Source: Microbacterium lacus (lineage in GTDB: Bacteria > Actinomycetota > Actinomycetes > Actinomycetales > Microbacteriaceae). From it: a stretch of DNA of 64,000 nt. Location: positions 25,617 through 89,616 of the forward strand of contig NZ_NMUM01000011.1 of assembly GCF_002812805.1 (NCBI RefSeq), given 5' to 3'. The translations under genes and the position numbers were made by a program. Within the stretch, counting starts at the first letter, position 1, and each line of letters begins with the position of its first letter. Shown piece after piece: positions 32,739 to 41,885 of the stretch. The notes beneath the pieces were generated by a model. It did no database searches, was not told the DNA's origin, and saw nothing but the letters and a program-made list of their open reading frames with translations.

Positions 32739-35021
32739 CTATCGTGCCGCCCGCATGTCTGCCGCCCGCTGCCCGAACAGCGACCTCGGCACCAGGGCGG
32801 CGGCCCAACGCGTGCGCCTGTCCGCGGTAGCGACCATGCCCGCGCGAACGGCCCGGACGGCATCGTCGAGCGGCTCACCCGATCGGCGTTCGCTCGCCGA
32901 TCTCGGTGGGGCGTAGCTCGCGTGCTCGATCGCTCCGACGAGCACGGCCATCGCCGCAGCATCCGCTCCCGCTTCGTCGACCAGTCTCCGCCCGAGCACC
33001 CGGGGCGATTCGCCGCGAGGTAGGGCGATGCCCAGGTCGAGAGCCGTATCGGATGCCTCGGCCCAGGCCGCTGCGGCATCGCCCGTGTGCGCGGCGATCA
33101 GCCGGTGCCGACGCCGAATCGCGCGCCACACGCCGGGCAGTGCGAACACGGCGATAACCGCAAGGACGAAGCCGACGGGCGGTCCCGCGCCGACGGTCGT
33201 GGTTCCGGCGGCAGAGTCGCTCTCATCGAGCGCGTCGGTCTGGTCCGGTCCCAGAGATGCCGAGGGTGCCTCGGGCGCAAGCGGCGCCGTCTCTTCGGTC
33301 AAACCGTCGGCCGTGCCCGGCGTCGTGGACGAGGCGAAAGCCGTCGGCACGCCCAAGCTGTTCGTCGGCTCGAACGGAATCCATCCGATGCCCTCGAAGT
33401 GGACCTCGGGCCACGCGTGCAGCTGCGAGCTGTACACCTCGTGCACGGTCTGCTCGTCGATCGAATCCGTTGTCGCCGTGCCGGGCAGATACCCGACGAC
33501 GATGCGCGCGGGCATGTCGAGGGTCCTCGCCATGATCGCGAACGCCGAGGCGAAGTGCACGCAGTAGCCGCTCTTCACATCGAGGAACTCCTGGACCGCC
33601 TCCAACCCCGTGCCGTCGAACCCGGCTCGGACGGGTGCATTGAGCGAGTACTCGAACTCGACACCGCGGAACCACCGTTGCAGCGCGACCAGGGCGTCGT
33701 AGTCACTGCTGGTCGAGGAGGTCACGGCCAGAGCCTGCTCGCGGATCGCGGCCACGGCGGGGTCGTCCTCGGGTAGATCGAGTGTCGACGAATCCGGCCC
33801 GATCGCCGCCGCGGACGAGCGGATGCGTTCGGCGGAGGGTCGCGGCACGTCGTATGTGATCTCGTACTCCTGCCCCTGCGGCGAGGAGGAGCGCGAGATG
33901 ACGGTCCTGTTCTGCGGCAGCACCGACCAGTCGCCCTCGAGACCGTCGAGGTTCACCGCCGGGTAGGGCACCGGCAGCCAGGGGCTCACATAGTTCACGA
34001 CCTGCACGGTCGCGGTGTACTCGGCAATGGGCACATCCGAGTCGACGACGAGCGGCTCGAACTCTTCATCGAGCGATGTGCCCACGCCCCGATCGGGCTG
34101 CCACTCCTCGCCGTCGAAGCGTGACAGTGTCACGGCGCGCAGGTACGGCGGGGTCGGCGCGTCGCTGCGCACCTGCAGCACGGCAGTGTCTTCCGGGCGC
34201 CGCAGATCGCGACCGAGGTCGAGCGACGGGTCGATCGAATTGCCGCGGATGGCGACGATGCTCGTGCCGCCGGGTACCGGCGCGGGCAGAGCGGGTGTCG
34301 CGACGATGGCGACGACGAGGGCTGCCGCCCCCACACCCACGGCCGTGACAGCCGTGCCGCGTCGCGTTCCCGCGGTTCGTGCGCGATCGGCATCGACCGC
34401 GCCGTTGCCGCCGCGGTCTCGGGTGGCGGTTTCGACTCCCAGCAGCAGTAGGAGGCCCGCGGCGAAGGCGATGAAGGTGCCGACATCGACGCTCTGGGGG
34501 ACCGCGATGGCGGGGATGAGATAGACGGTGATCAACGCCACGGCGGCGAGCAAAGGCATCCGTGCCGAGACGACGACGTGATCGATCGCGATCGTGAGGA
34601 GTCCGGCCGCGGCCACGATCAGGAACGACAGGGCTATGCCGGCGTCCAAGGGCGCGGCGCCGTCGCGCACCTGCGACATGGCCGCGTCTACGAGAAGCGG
34701 AATGTCGCGGAAGGTCGCGGGCATCGGGATGACGCCGAACAGGGCGGAATCACGGAAGAACACGACGGTAACGGTGATGACCCAGACGCCGATGCCGATC
34801 AGGCTGACCGCGAGGGCGGGCAAGCCGTAGCGCCGCGCGACGTATCCCGCGGCGAGCACCAGCGCGATGATCGCGAAGGATCCCATGAGCCACGCGCCCG
34901 GTTCGACGACGCGAAGGAGGGGCAGGAGTGAGGTCGACACCCCGACCAGCACGGCCAGCGCGAGTCCGACCGACGCCCGGGTGCGGTTTTTTGAGCGAGA
35001 CCGGGCCTTAGGCGAAGACAT
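32739..35021 (-). CDS. Membrane-bound transglutaminase-like protein (TgpA-type)
   Basis: 760 aa from the ATG at 35021, which lies inside the 3' end of the DUF58 gene (14-nt overlap). The N-terminal ~270 residues hold six or more hydrophobic helices, followed by an extracytoplasmic transglutaminase-core domain with nucleophile C487 (KSGYCVHFASAFAIMAR) and H535 (LHAWPEVHF). A further transmembrane helix near 660 and a cytosolic tail with a DUF4129-like segment end the protein. Together with DUF58 and MoxR it makes a common actinobacterial operon of unknown physiological role. Confidence 0.88.
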   Translation of the reverse strand: MSSPKARSRSKNRTRASVGLALAVLVGVSTSLLPLLRVVEPGAWLMGSFAIIALVLAAGYVARRYGLPALAVSLIGIGVWVITVTVVFFRDSALFGVIPMPATFRDIPLLVDAAMSQVRDGAAPLDAGIALSFLIVAAAGLLTIAIDHVVVSARMPLLAAVALITVYLIPAIAVPQSVDVGTFIAFAAGLLLLLGVETATRDRGGNGAVDADRARTAGTRRGTAVTAVGVGAAALVVAIVATPALPAPVPGGTSIVAIRGNSIDPSLDLGRDLRRPEDTAVLQVRSDAPTPPYLRAVTLSRFDGEEWQPDRGVGTSLDEEFEPLVVDSDVPIAEYTATVQVVNYVSPWLPVPYPAVNLDGLEGDWSVLPQNRTVISRSSSPQGQEYEITYDVPRPSAERIRSSAAAIGPDSSTLDLPEDDPAVAAIREQALAVTSSTSSDYDALVALQRWFRGVEFEYSLNAPVRAGFDGTGLEAVQEFLDVKSGYCVHFASAFAIMARTLDMPARIVVGYLPGTATTDSIDEQTVHEVYSSQLHAWPEVHFEGIGWIPFEPTNSLGVPTAFASSTTPGTADGLTEETAPLAPEAPSASLGPDQTDALDESDSAAGTTTVGAGPPVGFVLAVIAVFALPGVWRAIRRRHRLIAAHTGDAAAAWAEASDTALDLGIALPRGESPRVLGRRLVDEAGADAAAMAVLVGAIEHASYAPPRSASERRSGEPLDDAVRAVRAGMVATADRRTRWAAALVPRSLFGQRAADMRAAR

Positions 35022-36258
35022 GATGCGCTCCGCGGTCGGCAACATCGGACCACACGTCGGACAAATCCGCGTCAGGCCCGATTGCGGCGGTCCGCCACCC
35101 TGCCTGCGTCGCGCGCTCGAGCGCATCTGCGGATGGGCTGCCGGCGAGCAGGATCGGCAGGCTCGAGTGGTGGGCCAATGGCGCCAGAGCATCCGCGTCC
35201 TGAAGGCGCAGGATGCCCGTGATCAACACGAGCGGACCGGCCTTGGCGCCCGCGTAGCGCTGCGCGAGACCCGGCAGTGTGTCGTCGCGGCGAGAGACGA
35301 GGGAGGCGAATCGCAGCAACATCTGTTCGACGTCCTCGGGGGCATCGATCCCCGGCAGAGGCTCGCACAGGGGCGTGCCATCGGTGTCGAGAACGTCGAC
35401 CTGGTAGCCGTCGCGGGCAAAACGCAGGACGATCGAGACACACGTCGAGAGCGCAGCTTCGAATGCGGGATCGGCTCCGGTGTCGTGTCGAGCGGAGGGA
35501 TCCCACCGTGGGGCCCCGAGGTCGAGGAGGACGGTCGCAGCCGGCGTCGACTCCTGCTCTTCTTGCCGCACCATCAGGGTGTCGCGGTGAGCCGTTGCTC
35601 GCCAGTGGATGCGGCGCATCGAGTCCCCGGGAGCGTAGGGGCGCGCGATCAGGTTGTCGGCTCCCTGCCCCAGCTGGTCGGACGACGCATGCAGGGCGCC
35701 GCCCGCTTCACCCGCCGAGATCGCCACGTGCGGGAGGGGGATGGTCGCGGGCACCGCCACGATTCGGGTGTCACCCGCGGGGGCGTGGGTGCGGCGCACG
35801 AGACCGAACGGGTCGATCGTGCGAAGCGTCAGAGGACCGACGCTCCAGACCCCGCGCCGCACCGCCCGCGCCGAATAAGCGATGTCGAGCGGTTGATCGA
35901 CCCCCGCGGCGCGCGTGGCGAGGCCCGAGGCATCCCCTCGTGCGTCGCCTTCGAGCGCGTCGGGGAGGCCATCCGACCACTGGATCGTCCCGAACGGAGA
36001 AAAGCTCCGCATGGTCACCCGGGCATGCACCTGGGTTGACGACCCGACCGGCACGACATCCGGGCGGAGGGTGCGCTCGGCTTGGCCGACCCGCCGCCCC
36101 GCGTGCAGGACGATGAAGCCGGCCACGAGCAGCGCGACCAGCAGGCATCCGATGTACATCAACTCGATGATCCCGAGTTCGCCGGCCAGGATGAAGCTGA
36201 CGATCGCGAGCACGAGCGCACCCGTGCCGCGCAGGGTCAACGGCCAGCCGCGCCTCAT
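35008..36258 (-). CDS. DUF58 domain protein
   Basis: 416 aa with two hydrophobic helices at the N terminus (about 12-55) and a DUF58/vWA-like part containing the usual YAPGDSMRRIHWRATAHRDTLMVRQEEQE in the middle. DUF58 proteins accompany MoxR ATPases. The start overlaps the moxR stop by 4 nt and the stop overlaps the transglutaminase gene. The molecular function is unknown. Confidence 0.9.
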   Translation of the reverse strand: MRRGWPLTLRGTGALVLAIVSFILAGELGIIELMYIGCLLVALLVAGFIVLHAGRRVGQAERTLRPDVVPVGSSTQVHARVTMRSFSPFGTIQWSDGLPDALEGDARGDASGLATRAAGVDQPLDIAYSARAVRRGVWSVGPLTLRTIDPFGLVRRTHAPAGDTRIVAVPATIPLPHVAISAGEAGGALHASSDQLGQGADNLIARPYAPGDSMRRIHWRATAHRDTLMVRQEEQESTPAATVLLDLGAPRWDPSARHDTGADPAFEAALSTCVSIVLRFARDGYQVDVLDTDGTPLCEPLPGIDAPEDVEQMLLRFASLVSRRDDTLPGLAQRYAGAKAGPLVLITGILRLQDADALAPLAHHSSLPILLAGSPSADALERATQAGWRTAAIGPDADLSDVWSDVADRGAHHVFA

Positions 36259-37304
36259 GAGCGCGCCGCGACCGGTACCCGAACCGTGGCGGCGATGCGG
36301 TCGATGATCGCGGCGACCGTGTCCGTGCCGCCCCGCGCGCGTGTACCCGTGACGCTGCGCGTGGGAATCAGGCGGTGCGCGAAGACCGGTTGCAGCAGGG
36401 CGATCAGGTCGTCGGGAATGACGAAGTTGCGGGCATCCAGCGCCGCCCAGACCTTCGCCGCACGCACGAGCTGAAGGGTTGCTCGCGGGCTCGCGCCGAG
36501 CCGCAACTCGGGGTGCGATCGTGTCGCCTGCGAGAGCGCGACCGCGTACTCCCCGACCGAGGGAGAGACGTGAACACTGCGCGCGAACGCGATCATCCGC
36601 GACACCTCGGCGGTCGTCACGACGGGTTGGAGGGCGTCGAGGGGATTGACGGTATCGCGCTGGCGCAGCATGAGCGCCTCGGACGCCGCATCGGGGTACC
36701 CCATCGAGATGCGGATCATGAACCGGTCGCGCTGCGCCTCGGGCAGGGCGTACGTACCCTCCATCTCGAGCGGATTCTGTGTCGCCACGACGAGGAACGG
36801 ATCGGGCAGCGGATGCGTCCGGCCATCCACGGTGACCTGACCCTCTTCCATCGCCTCGAGCAGTGCGGACTGGGTCTTGGGGGAGGAGCGGTTGATCTCA
36901 TCGGCGATGACGATGTGGGCGAAGATCGCGCCGGCCTTGAACTCGAACTCACGCTCCGCGGGGTCATAGACCGACACTCCGGTCACATCACCGGGGAGCA
37001 GGTCGGGTGTGAACTGGATCCGTCGCACGCTCGCGTCCACGGATGTCGCCAGGGCCTTCGCAAGCATCGTCTTACCGACACCCGGTACGTCCTCGATCAG
37101 CAGGTGCCCCTCGGCGAGCAGGGCCACGAGGGCTGAGCGGACCGCCGCGGGTTTGCCGTCGATGACGCTCGAAATAGATGAACCGATCGCCCGGGTGAGT
37201 TCTGCAAACCTGTCCGCATCCATGGGGAGGGGGGGCGCGGGCGAAACCCGGCGCCGCACGTCGGCCCCGTCGAGCAGCTCGGCAGGTGCGGGTGAATCCG
37301 GCAT
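36255..37304 (-). CDS. MoxR family AAA ATPase
   Basis: 349 aa from the ATG at 37304 (GGGGG 5 nt upstream); an upstream ATG at 37343 is also possible. It has Walker A EDVPGVGKT (about 71-79), Walker B IVIADEINRSSPKTQSALLEAMEE and sensor VVATQNPLEMEGTY, all typical of MoxR/RavA chaperone-like ATPases. First gene of the moxR-DUF58-transglutaminase operon, divergent from the SRP RNA gene. Confidence 0.92.
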   Translation of the reverse strand: MPDSPAPAELLDGADVRRRVSPAPPLPMDADRFAELTRAIGSSISSVIDGKPAAVRSALVALLAEGHLLIEDVPGVGKTMLAKALATSVDASVRRIQFTPDLLPGDVTGVSVYDPAEREFEFKAGAIFAHIVIADEINRSSPKTQSALLEAMEEGQVTVDGRTHPLPDPFLVVATQNPLEMEGTYALPEAQRDRFMIRISMGYPDAASEALMLRQRDTVNPLDALQPVVTTAEVSRMIAFARSVHVSPSVGEYAVALSQATRSHPELRLGASPRATLQLVRAAKVWAALDARNFVIPDDLIALLQPVFAHRLIPTRSVTGTRARGGTDTVAAIIDRIAATVRVPVAARS

Positions 37305-37477
37305 GCGACCCCCTGGATCGTCGTCGGGTGGAGGGATCGGCATCGACCCCGCGTTACCCAATCGTAACCCGGGAACCGCGCGGGGAGGCCGGGAGTTGCC
37401 TGACTCCACGGGGATCCCCCGGGTCAAGGCATCCGCTCGTTTTCGGCGCCGGGGGAGGGATGGTTAGACTGGTATCA

Positions 37478-37563
37478 GCTCTCCGCGCGGCGGTATCCCG
37501 GCCAACTCCCCCAGGACGGAAACGTAGCAAGGGTAACCAGGCTCTGCCGGGTGCGCGGAGAGT
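37478..37563 (+). ncRNA. ffs: Signal recognition particle RNA, small bacterial type (4.5S)
   Basis: The terminal stem pairs CTCTCCGCGC (37479-37488) with GCGCGGAGAG (37553-37562). The apical domain has the diagnostic ACGGAAACGTAGCAAGGG with a GGAA tetraloop and the symmetric loop that binds Ffh. About 86 nt. A T-rich stretch (TCTTACTCTTTCC) follows. An open frame crosses this RNA but is not coding here. Confidence 0.9.
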
Positions 37564-37620
37564 CTTACTCTTTCCGGCCGCTATCTTCGCGGTCGATCCG
37601 TGGGTAGGTGGCACGACGCC

Positions 37621-37626
37621 TAGGCT
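37621..37626 (+). promoter_or_regulatory. Predicted -10 box TAGGCT, leaderless start of pta
   Basis: TAGGCT is followed by 7 nt and the GTG at 37634. There is no ribosome binding site upstream of that GTG, so a leaderless message fits. Confidence 0.5.
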
Positions 37627-37633
37627 GGACGAC

Positions 37634-39763
37634 GTGGCGCAGAGCATCTTCATCACGTCCGCAGAGGGCCATTCCGGCAAGTCCTCCATCGCGCTCGGTG
37701 TGCTCGACACCCTGAGCCATGCGATGCCTCGCGTCGGCGTCTTCCGAGCGATCGCCCGCTCGACGATCGAGCGCGACTACGTGCTCGAGATGCTGCTGGA
37801 ACACGACGGTGTCGAGCTTTCGTACGACGAATGCATCGGGGTCACCTACGACGACGTCCGTGCCGATCCCGAGGGTGCGCTGGGTGCGATCGTCGAGCGC
37901 TTCAAGGCGGTCGAGGCGCAGTGCGACGCGGTCGTGATCCTCGGCAGTGACTACACGGATGTCGGAAGCCCCGCCGAACTCGCGTTCAACGCGCGCATTG
38001 CGGCGAACCTCGGTGCGCCGGTCCTGCTGGTGCTCGGCGGTCGCGCGGGGCAGGGGCAGGGTGAACAGCTCGGGACGTCCGTCGCCCGTACCCCGGACGA
38101 GGTCGGCCAGATCGCCGACCTCGCGCTCGTGGAACTGGCTCACGGCCGAGCCGAACTCTTCGCGGTGGTCGCGAACCGCGCCGATTCCGACCGTCTCGGC
38201 GAGACCGTGGCGACGCTCCGACGGACCGTTGCGGCGCATGGCAGTGCGGGTGTGCCGGTGTGGGCGATCCCCGAGGACAAGTTCCTCGTCGCTCCCTCCA
38301 TCCGCGGCATCATGCGCTCGGTCGACGGCACGCTGCTGACGGGTGACCCCGATCTGCTGACGCGCGAGGCGCTCGGAGTCGTCGTCGCGGGCATGTCCAT
38401 GGTCAACGTGCTGCCGCGCTTGTTCGAGGGTGCAGTCGTTGTGATCCCGGCTGATCGCTCCGAGGTTCTCCTCGCCGCGCTGCTCGCGAACGCCTCGGGA
38501 ACGTTCCCCTCGATCTCGGGCATCGTCCTGAATGGCGGTTTCGACCTGCCGGACCCGATCATGCGTCTGATCGACGGCCTCGGCTCGACCCTTCCGATCA
38601 TCACGACCGACCTCGGCACCTACGACACGGCCGTTCGCATCATGAACACGCGCGGTCGTCTGGCGGCCGACTCGCAGCGCCGCTACGACACCGCGCTCTC
38701 GCTGTTCGAGAGGCACGTCGACACGACCGAGCTGCTCCGAGCGATCGGCGTCGCGCGCGCCACCGTCGTCACACCCCTGATGTTCGGCTATCAGCTCGTC
38801 GAGCGCGCCCGGTCCGACCGCCGACGCATCGTGCTGCCCGAGGGGAGCGACGACCGCGTGCTGCGGGCCGCCGCCCGGGCGATCGCTCGGGGGATCGCCG
38901 ACCTGACGATCCTCGGCGAAGAGATCGAGGTGCGAAACCGGGCGATCGAGCTGGGAATCGACATCGCGTCCGCCGAGGTGCTGAGCCCGTTCGATGCCGT
39001 CCACGTGCACCGATTCGCCGAAGAATACGCCCGGCTGCGCGCCCACAAGGGGGTCACGTATGCGCAGGCGGCCGACACGGTGACGGATGTCTCGTACTTC
39101 GGCACGATGATGGTCCACCTGGGACTCGCCGACGGCATGGTGTCAGGCGCCGCGCACACGACGGCCCACACCATCCGTCCCGCCTTCGAGATCATCAAGA
39201 CCAAGCCGGGCGTATCGGTCGTCTCGAGCGTGTTCCTGATGGCGCTCGCGGACCGCGTGCTGGTCTACGGCGACTGCGCCGTGATCCCCGACCCGACGAG
39301 CGAACAGCTCGCCGACATCGCGGTATCGTCCGCGGCGACCGCCGAGCAGTTCGGCATCGAGCCCCGCGTGGCGATGCTGTCGTACTCGACCGGCACGTCG
39401 GGCGTCGGAGCGGATGTCGAGAAGGTGCGCATAGCGACGGACCTCGTGCGCGAGCGTGCCCCGCAGCTCGCCGTCGAGGGGCCGATTCAGTACGACGCGG
39501 CCGCCGACGCCGCGGTGGCCGCCGCCAAGATGCCGGGATCGGATGTCGCGGGCCGCGCCACGGTCTTCATCTTCCCCGACCTCAACACCGGCAACAACAC
39601 CTACAAGGCCGTGCAGCGCTCCGCCGGCGCGATCGCCATCGGGCCCGTGCTGCAGGGCCTGAACAAGCCCATCAACGACCTCTCCCGCGGCGCCCTGGTC
39701 GAAGACATCGTGAACACGATCGCGATCACCGCCATTCAGGCGCAGGGAGAGGCCGACGCGTGA
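37634..39763 (+). CDS. pta: Phosphate acetyltransferase Pta (long form)
   Basis: Interconverts acetyl-CoA and acetyl phosphate. 709 aa from the GTG at 37634, which starts VAQSIFITSAEGHSGKSSIALG, the P-loop of the N-terminal dethiobiotin-synthetase-like domain; a DRTGG domain follows near 220-330. The C-terminal catalytic domain begins near 385 with RRRIVLPEGSDDRVLRAA and contains SGAAHTTAHTIRPAF and SYSTGTSGVGADVEKV. The frame runs upstream through the SRP RNA, which is not coding. ackA overlaps the stop (GTGA). Confidence 0.95.
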   Translation: MAQSIFITSAEGHSGKSSIALGVLDTLSHAMPRVGVFRAIARSTIERDYVLEMLLEHDGVELSYDECIGVTYDDVRADPEGALGAIVERFKAVEAQCDAVVILGSDYTDVGSPAELAFNARIAANLGAPVLLVLGGRAGQGQGEQLGTSVARTPDEVGQIADLALVELAHGRAELFAVVANRADSDRLGETVATLRRTVAAHGSAGVPVWAIPEDKFLVAPSIRGIMRSVDGTLLTGDPDLLTREALGVVVAGMSMVNVLPRLFEGAVVVIPADRSEVLLAALLANASGTFPSISGIVLNGGFDLPDPIMRLIDGLGSTLPIITTDLGTYDTAVRIMNTRGRLAADSQRRYDTALSLFERHVDTTELLRAIGVARATVVTPLMFGYQLVERARSDRRRIVLPEGSDDRVLRAAARAIARGIADLTILGEEIEVRNRAIELGIDIASAEVLSPFDAVHVHRFAEEYARLRAHKGVTYAQAADTVTDVSYFGTMMVHLGLADGMVSGAAHTTAHTIRPAFEIIKTKPGVSVVSSVFLMALADRVLVYGDCAVIPDPTSEQLADIAVSSAATAEQFGIEPRVAMLSYSTGTSGVGADVEKVRIATDLVRERAPQLAVEGPIQYDAAADAAVAAAKMPGSDVAGRATVFIFPDLNTGNNTYKAVQRSAGAIAIGPVLQGLNKPINDLSRGALVEDIVNTIAITAIQAQGEADA

Positions 39764-41001
39764 GCGCCATCCTGGTCGTCAACAGCGGATCGTCGTCGTT
39801 CAAGTACCAGCTGATCGATGTTGCGACCGAAGACGTGCTCGCCTCCGGCCTCGTCGAGCGCATCGGCGAAGACGTGGGCAGCGCGACCCATACCGTCTCG
39901 GCCGCGGGCTTCGGCCACGCGCGTGCGGGCGAGCCCGCGCCGACGGTGCTCGAGGCCACCTATGATCGCGAGCTGCCGATCCCCGATCACACGGCCGGCT
40001 TCGCCGTGATGCTCGAGGCGTTCGCCCAGAACGGTCCGTCGCTCAGCGGCAATCCGCCTGTCGCCGTCGGGCACCGCGTCGTGCACGGCGGGGCGCGCTT
40101 TTACGAGCCGACCCTGATCACCCCGCTGGTCGAAATCAACATCGACGAGTTATCGGTGCTCGCGCCGCTGCACAATCCCGCCAACCTGGAGGGCATCCGC
40201 GCCGCGAAGCAGGCGTTTCCGGACATCCCGCACGTCGCCGTGTTCGACACCGCTTTCCACCAGACCCTCGCGCCGGCGGCGTACACGTATGCGATCGACC
40301 GAGAGTTGGCCGAGGCGCATCGCGTCCGCCGCTACGGATTCCACGGCACATCGCACAAGTTCGTCAGCGAGGCAGCGGCGAACTTCGTCGGACGAGATCT
40401 GACGGAATTGCGCCAGATCGTCTTCCACCTCGGCAATGGTGCTTCGGCAACCGCGATCCGCGGGGGGCGTTCCGTCGACACCTCGATGGGGCTGACCCCG
40501 CTCGAGGGACTCGTGATGGGCACCCGCTCGGGCGACCTCGACCCCGCCGTGCTGATCCACCTGGCACGGCGGGCCGGACAGAGCATCGACGACCTCGACG
40601 ATCTGCTCAATCGCCGGAGCGGCCTTCGGGGGCTCGCGGGAGTCAGCGACATGCGCGACCTCGTGGCGCGGCGCGACGCCGGGGACCCGGCCGCCGCGCT
40701 CGCGTTCGACGTGTACATCCATCGCCTCCGCGCCTACGCGGGCGCATACCTCGCGCAGCTCGGCGGCGTCGACGTCATCTCGTTCACCGCCGGGGTGGGC
40801 GAGAACTCGGCCGAGGTACGTGCCGCGGCTCTCGAGACGCTCGGCTTCGCGGGCGTGCAGATCGACCCCGAGCGGAACGCTGCCCGCGGCCGAGGCATCC
40901 GCGTCATTTCAACGGATTCCTCGCCCGTGACGATTCTCGTCGTGCCGACGAACGAAGAGCTCGAGATCGCGCGACAGACGCTCCGCGCGACGCAGGGGTG
41001 A
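39760..41001 (+). CDS. ackA: Acetate kinase AckA
   Basis: 413 aa from the GTG at 39760, overlapping pta. It starts LVVNSGSSSFKYQLID (phosphate motif), then GHRVVHGG, FDTAFHQT, YGFHGTSHKFVS and GNGASATAIRGGRSVDTSMGLTPLEGLVMGTR, the acetate kinase signatures in order, and ends with TAGVGENSAEVR. With Pta it forms the reversible acetate overflow/assimilation pathway. Confidence 0.96.
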   Translation: MSAILVVNSGSSSFKYQLIDVATEDVLASGLVERIGEDVGSATHTVSAAGFGHARAGEPAPTVLEATYDRELPIPDHTAGFAVMLEAFAQNGPSLSGNPPVAVGHRVVHGGARFYEPTLITPLVEINIDELSVLAPLHNPANLEGIRAAKQAFPDIPHVAVFDTAFHQTLAPAAYTYAIDRELAEAHRVRRYGFHGTSHKFVSEAAANFVGRDLTELRQIVFHLGNGASATAIRGGRSVDTSMGLTPLEGLVMGTRSGDLDPAVLIHLARRAGQSIDDLDDLLNRRSGLRGLAGVSDMRDLVARRDAGDPAAALAFDVYIHRLRAYAGAYLAQLGGVDVISFTAGVGENSAEVRAAALETLGFAGVQIDPERNAARGRGIRVISTDSSPVTILVVPTNEELEIARQTLRATQG

Positions 41002-41030
41002 GACGGTTCCGACGCGGCTCTCGGCACCAC

Positions 41031-41036
41031 TACGCT
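41031..41036 (+). promoter_or_regulatory. Predicted -10 box TACGCT of the pgmB-GH65 operon
   Basis: TACGCT lies 14 nt before the ATG at 41051 and 65 nt before the preferred GTG at 41102, so the message would have a leader containing the GGAGG at 41093. A TTCCGA 18-20 nt upstream could be the -35. Confidence 0.35.
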
Positions 41037-41101
41037 GGCCTCAAGGCGCGATGGCGAGCCGCCGATTCCCGACCTCGGCCCACCGCGATCCTGGAGGCTC
41101 C

Positions 41102-41830
41102 GTGACCGCCGCTCTGCCCGATCTGTCCACGTACGATGCCGTGCTCTTCGATCTCGACGGCGTCCTCACGCCGACGGCCGAGGTGCACATGCACGCGTGG
41201 CAGACGATGTTCGAAGAGCTCTTCGCCGCGTGGGACATCACCCCGCCGTACACCGAGCGGGACTACTTCGAATACCTCGACGGCAAGAAGCGCTACGACG
41301 GAGTCGCGAGCCTTCTCCGCAGCCGCGATGTCGAGGTGCCGTGGGGCGATCCGTCCGACCCGCCGACCGCCGACACGGTGTGCGGCATCGGTAACCGCAA
41401 AAACGTCGTGTTCTCGGGGGTGCTCCGCTCCGAAGGAATCTCCGCGTACCCCGGATCGGTGCGCCTTCTCGATGCGTTGCAGGCCGCGGGCACACCGATC
41501 GCCGTCGTCTCGAGCTCGAAGAACGCCACCGAGGTGCTGCAGGTCGCGGGTCTCACGGACCGCTTCCCCGTCGTCATGGACGGTGTCATCGCCGAGCGCG
41601 ACAACCTCTCGTCCAAGCCCGCACCCGATGTCTTCGTCGAGGCGGCGAGGCTCGTTGGCGTCGAACCCGCACGCGCCGCGGCGGTCGAGGACGCGATTTC
41701 GGGCGTCATGTCGGCAGCCGCCGGCGGCTTCGGGCTCGTCATCGGCGTCGACCGCGGTGTCGGTGCCGACGAGTTGCTGAAGGCCGGTGCGCACCTCGTT
41801 GTCGCCGACCTCGGCGAACTCGTGCCCTGA
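41102..41830 (+). CDS. Beta-phosphoglucomutase-like HAD hydrolase
   Basis: 242 aa from the GTG at 41102, chosen because GGAGG lies 4 nt upstream; an ATG at 41051 would add 17 residues. It has the HAD motif I YDAVLFDLDGVLTPTAEVHMHAWQ (D17, D19), motif II VVSSSKNATEVL, and the conserved KPAPDVFVEAARLVGVEP and EDAISGV. It converts beta-glucose 1-phosphate to glucose 6-phosphate, the step after a GH65 disaccharide phosphorylase, which is the next gene. Confidence 0.88.
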   Translation: MTAALPDLSTYDAVLFDLDGVLTPTAEVHMHAWQTMFEELFAAWDITPPYTERDYFEYLDGKKRYDGVASLLRSRDVEVPWGDPSDPPTADTVCGIGNRKNVVFSGVLRSEGISAYPGSVRLLDALQAAGTPIAVVSSSKNATEVLQVAGLTDRFPVVMDGVIAERDNLSSKPAPDVFVEAARLVGVEPARAAAVEDAISGVMSAAAGGFGLVIGVDRGVGADELLKAGAHLVVADLGELVP

Positions 41831-41885
41831 TCTTCCTGCTCACTCACTTTTTCTGCTGTACCCGCGCTAAGGAGCACTCTCCGTC

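Noticed and set aside
37286..37633. Coding sequence upstream of pta in the same frame
   Set aside because: The stretch contains the SRP RNA; the Pta N-terminal P-loop domain begins at the GTG at 37634.
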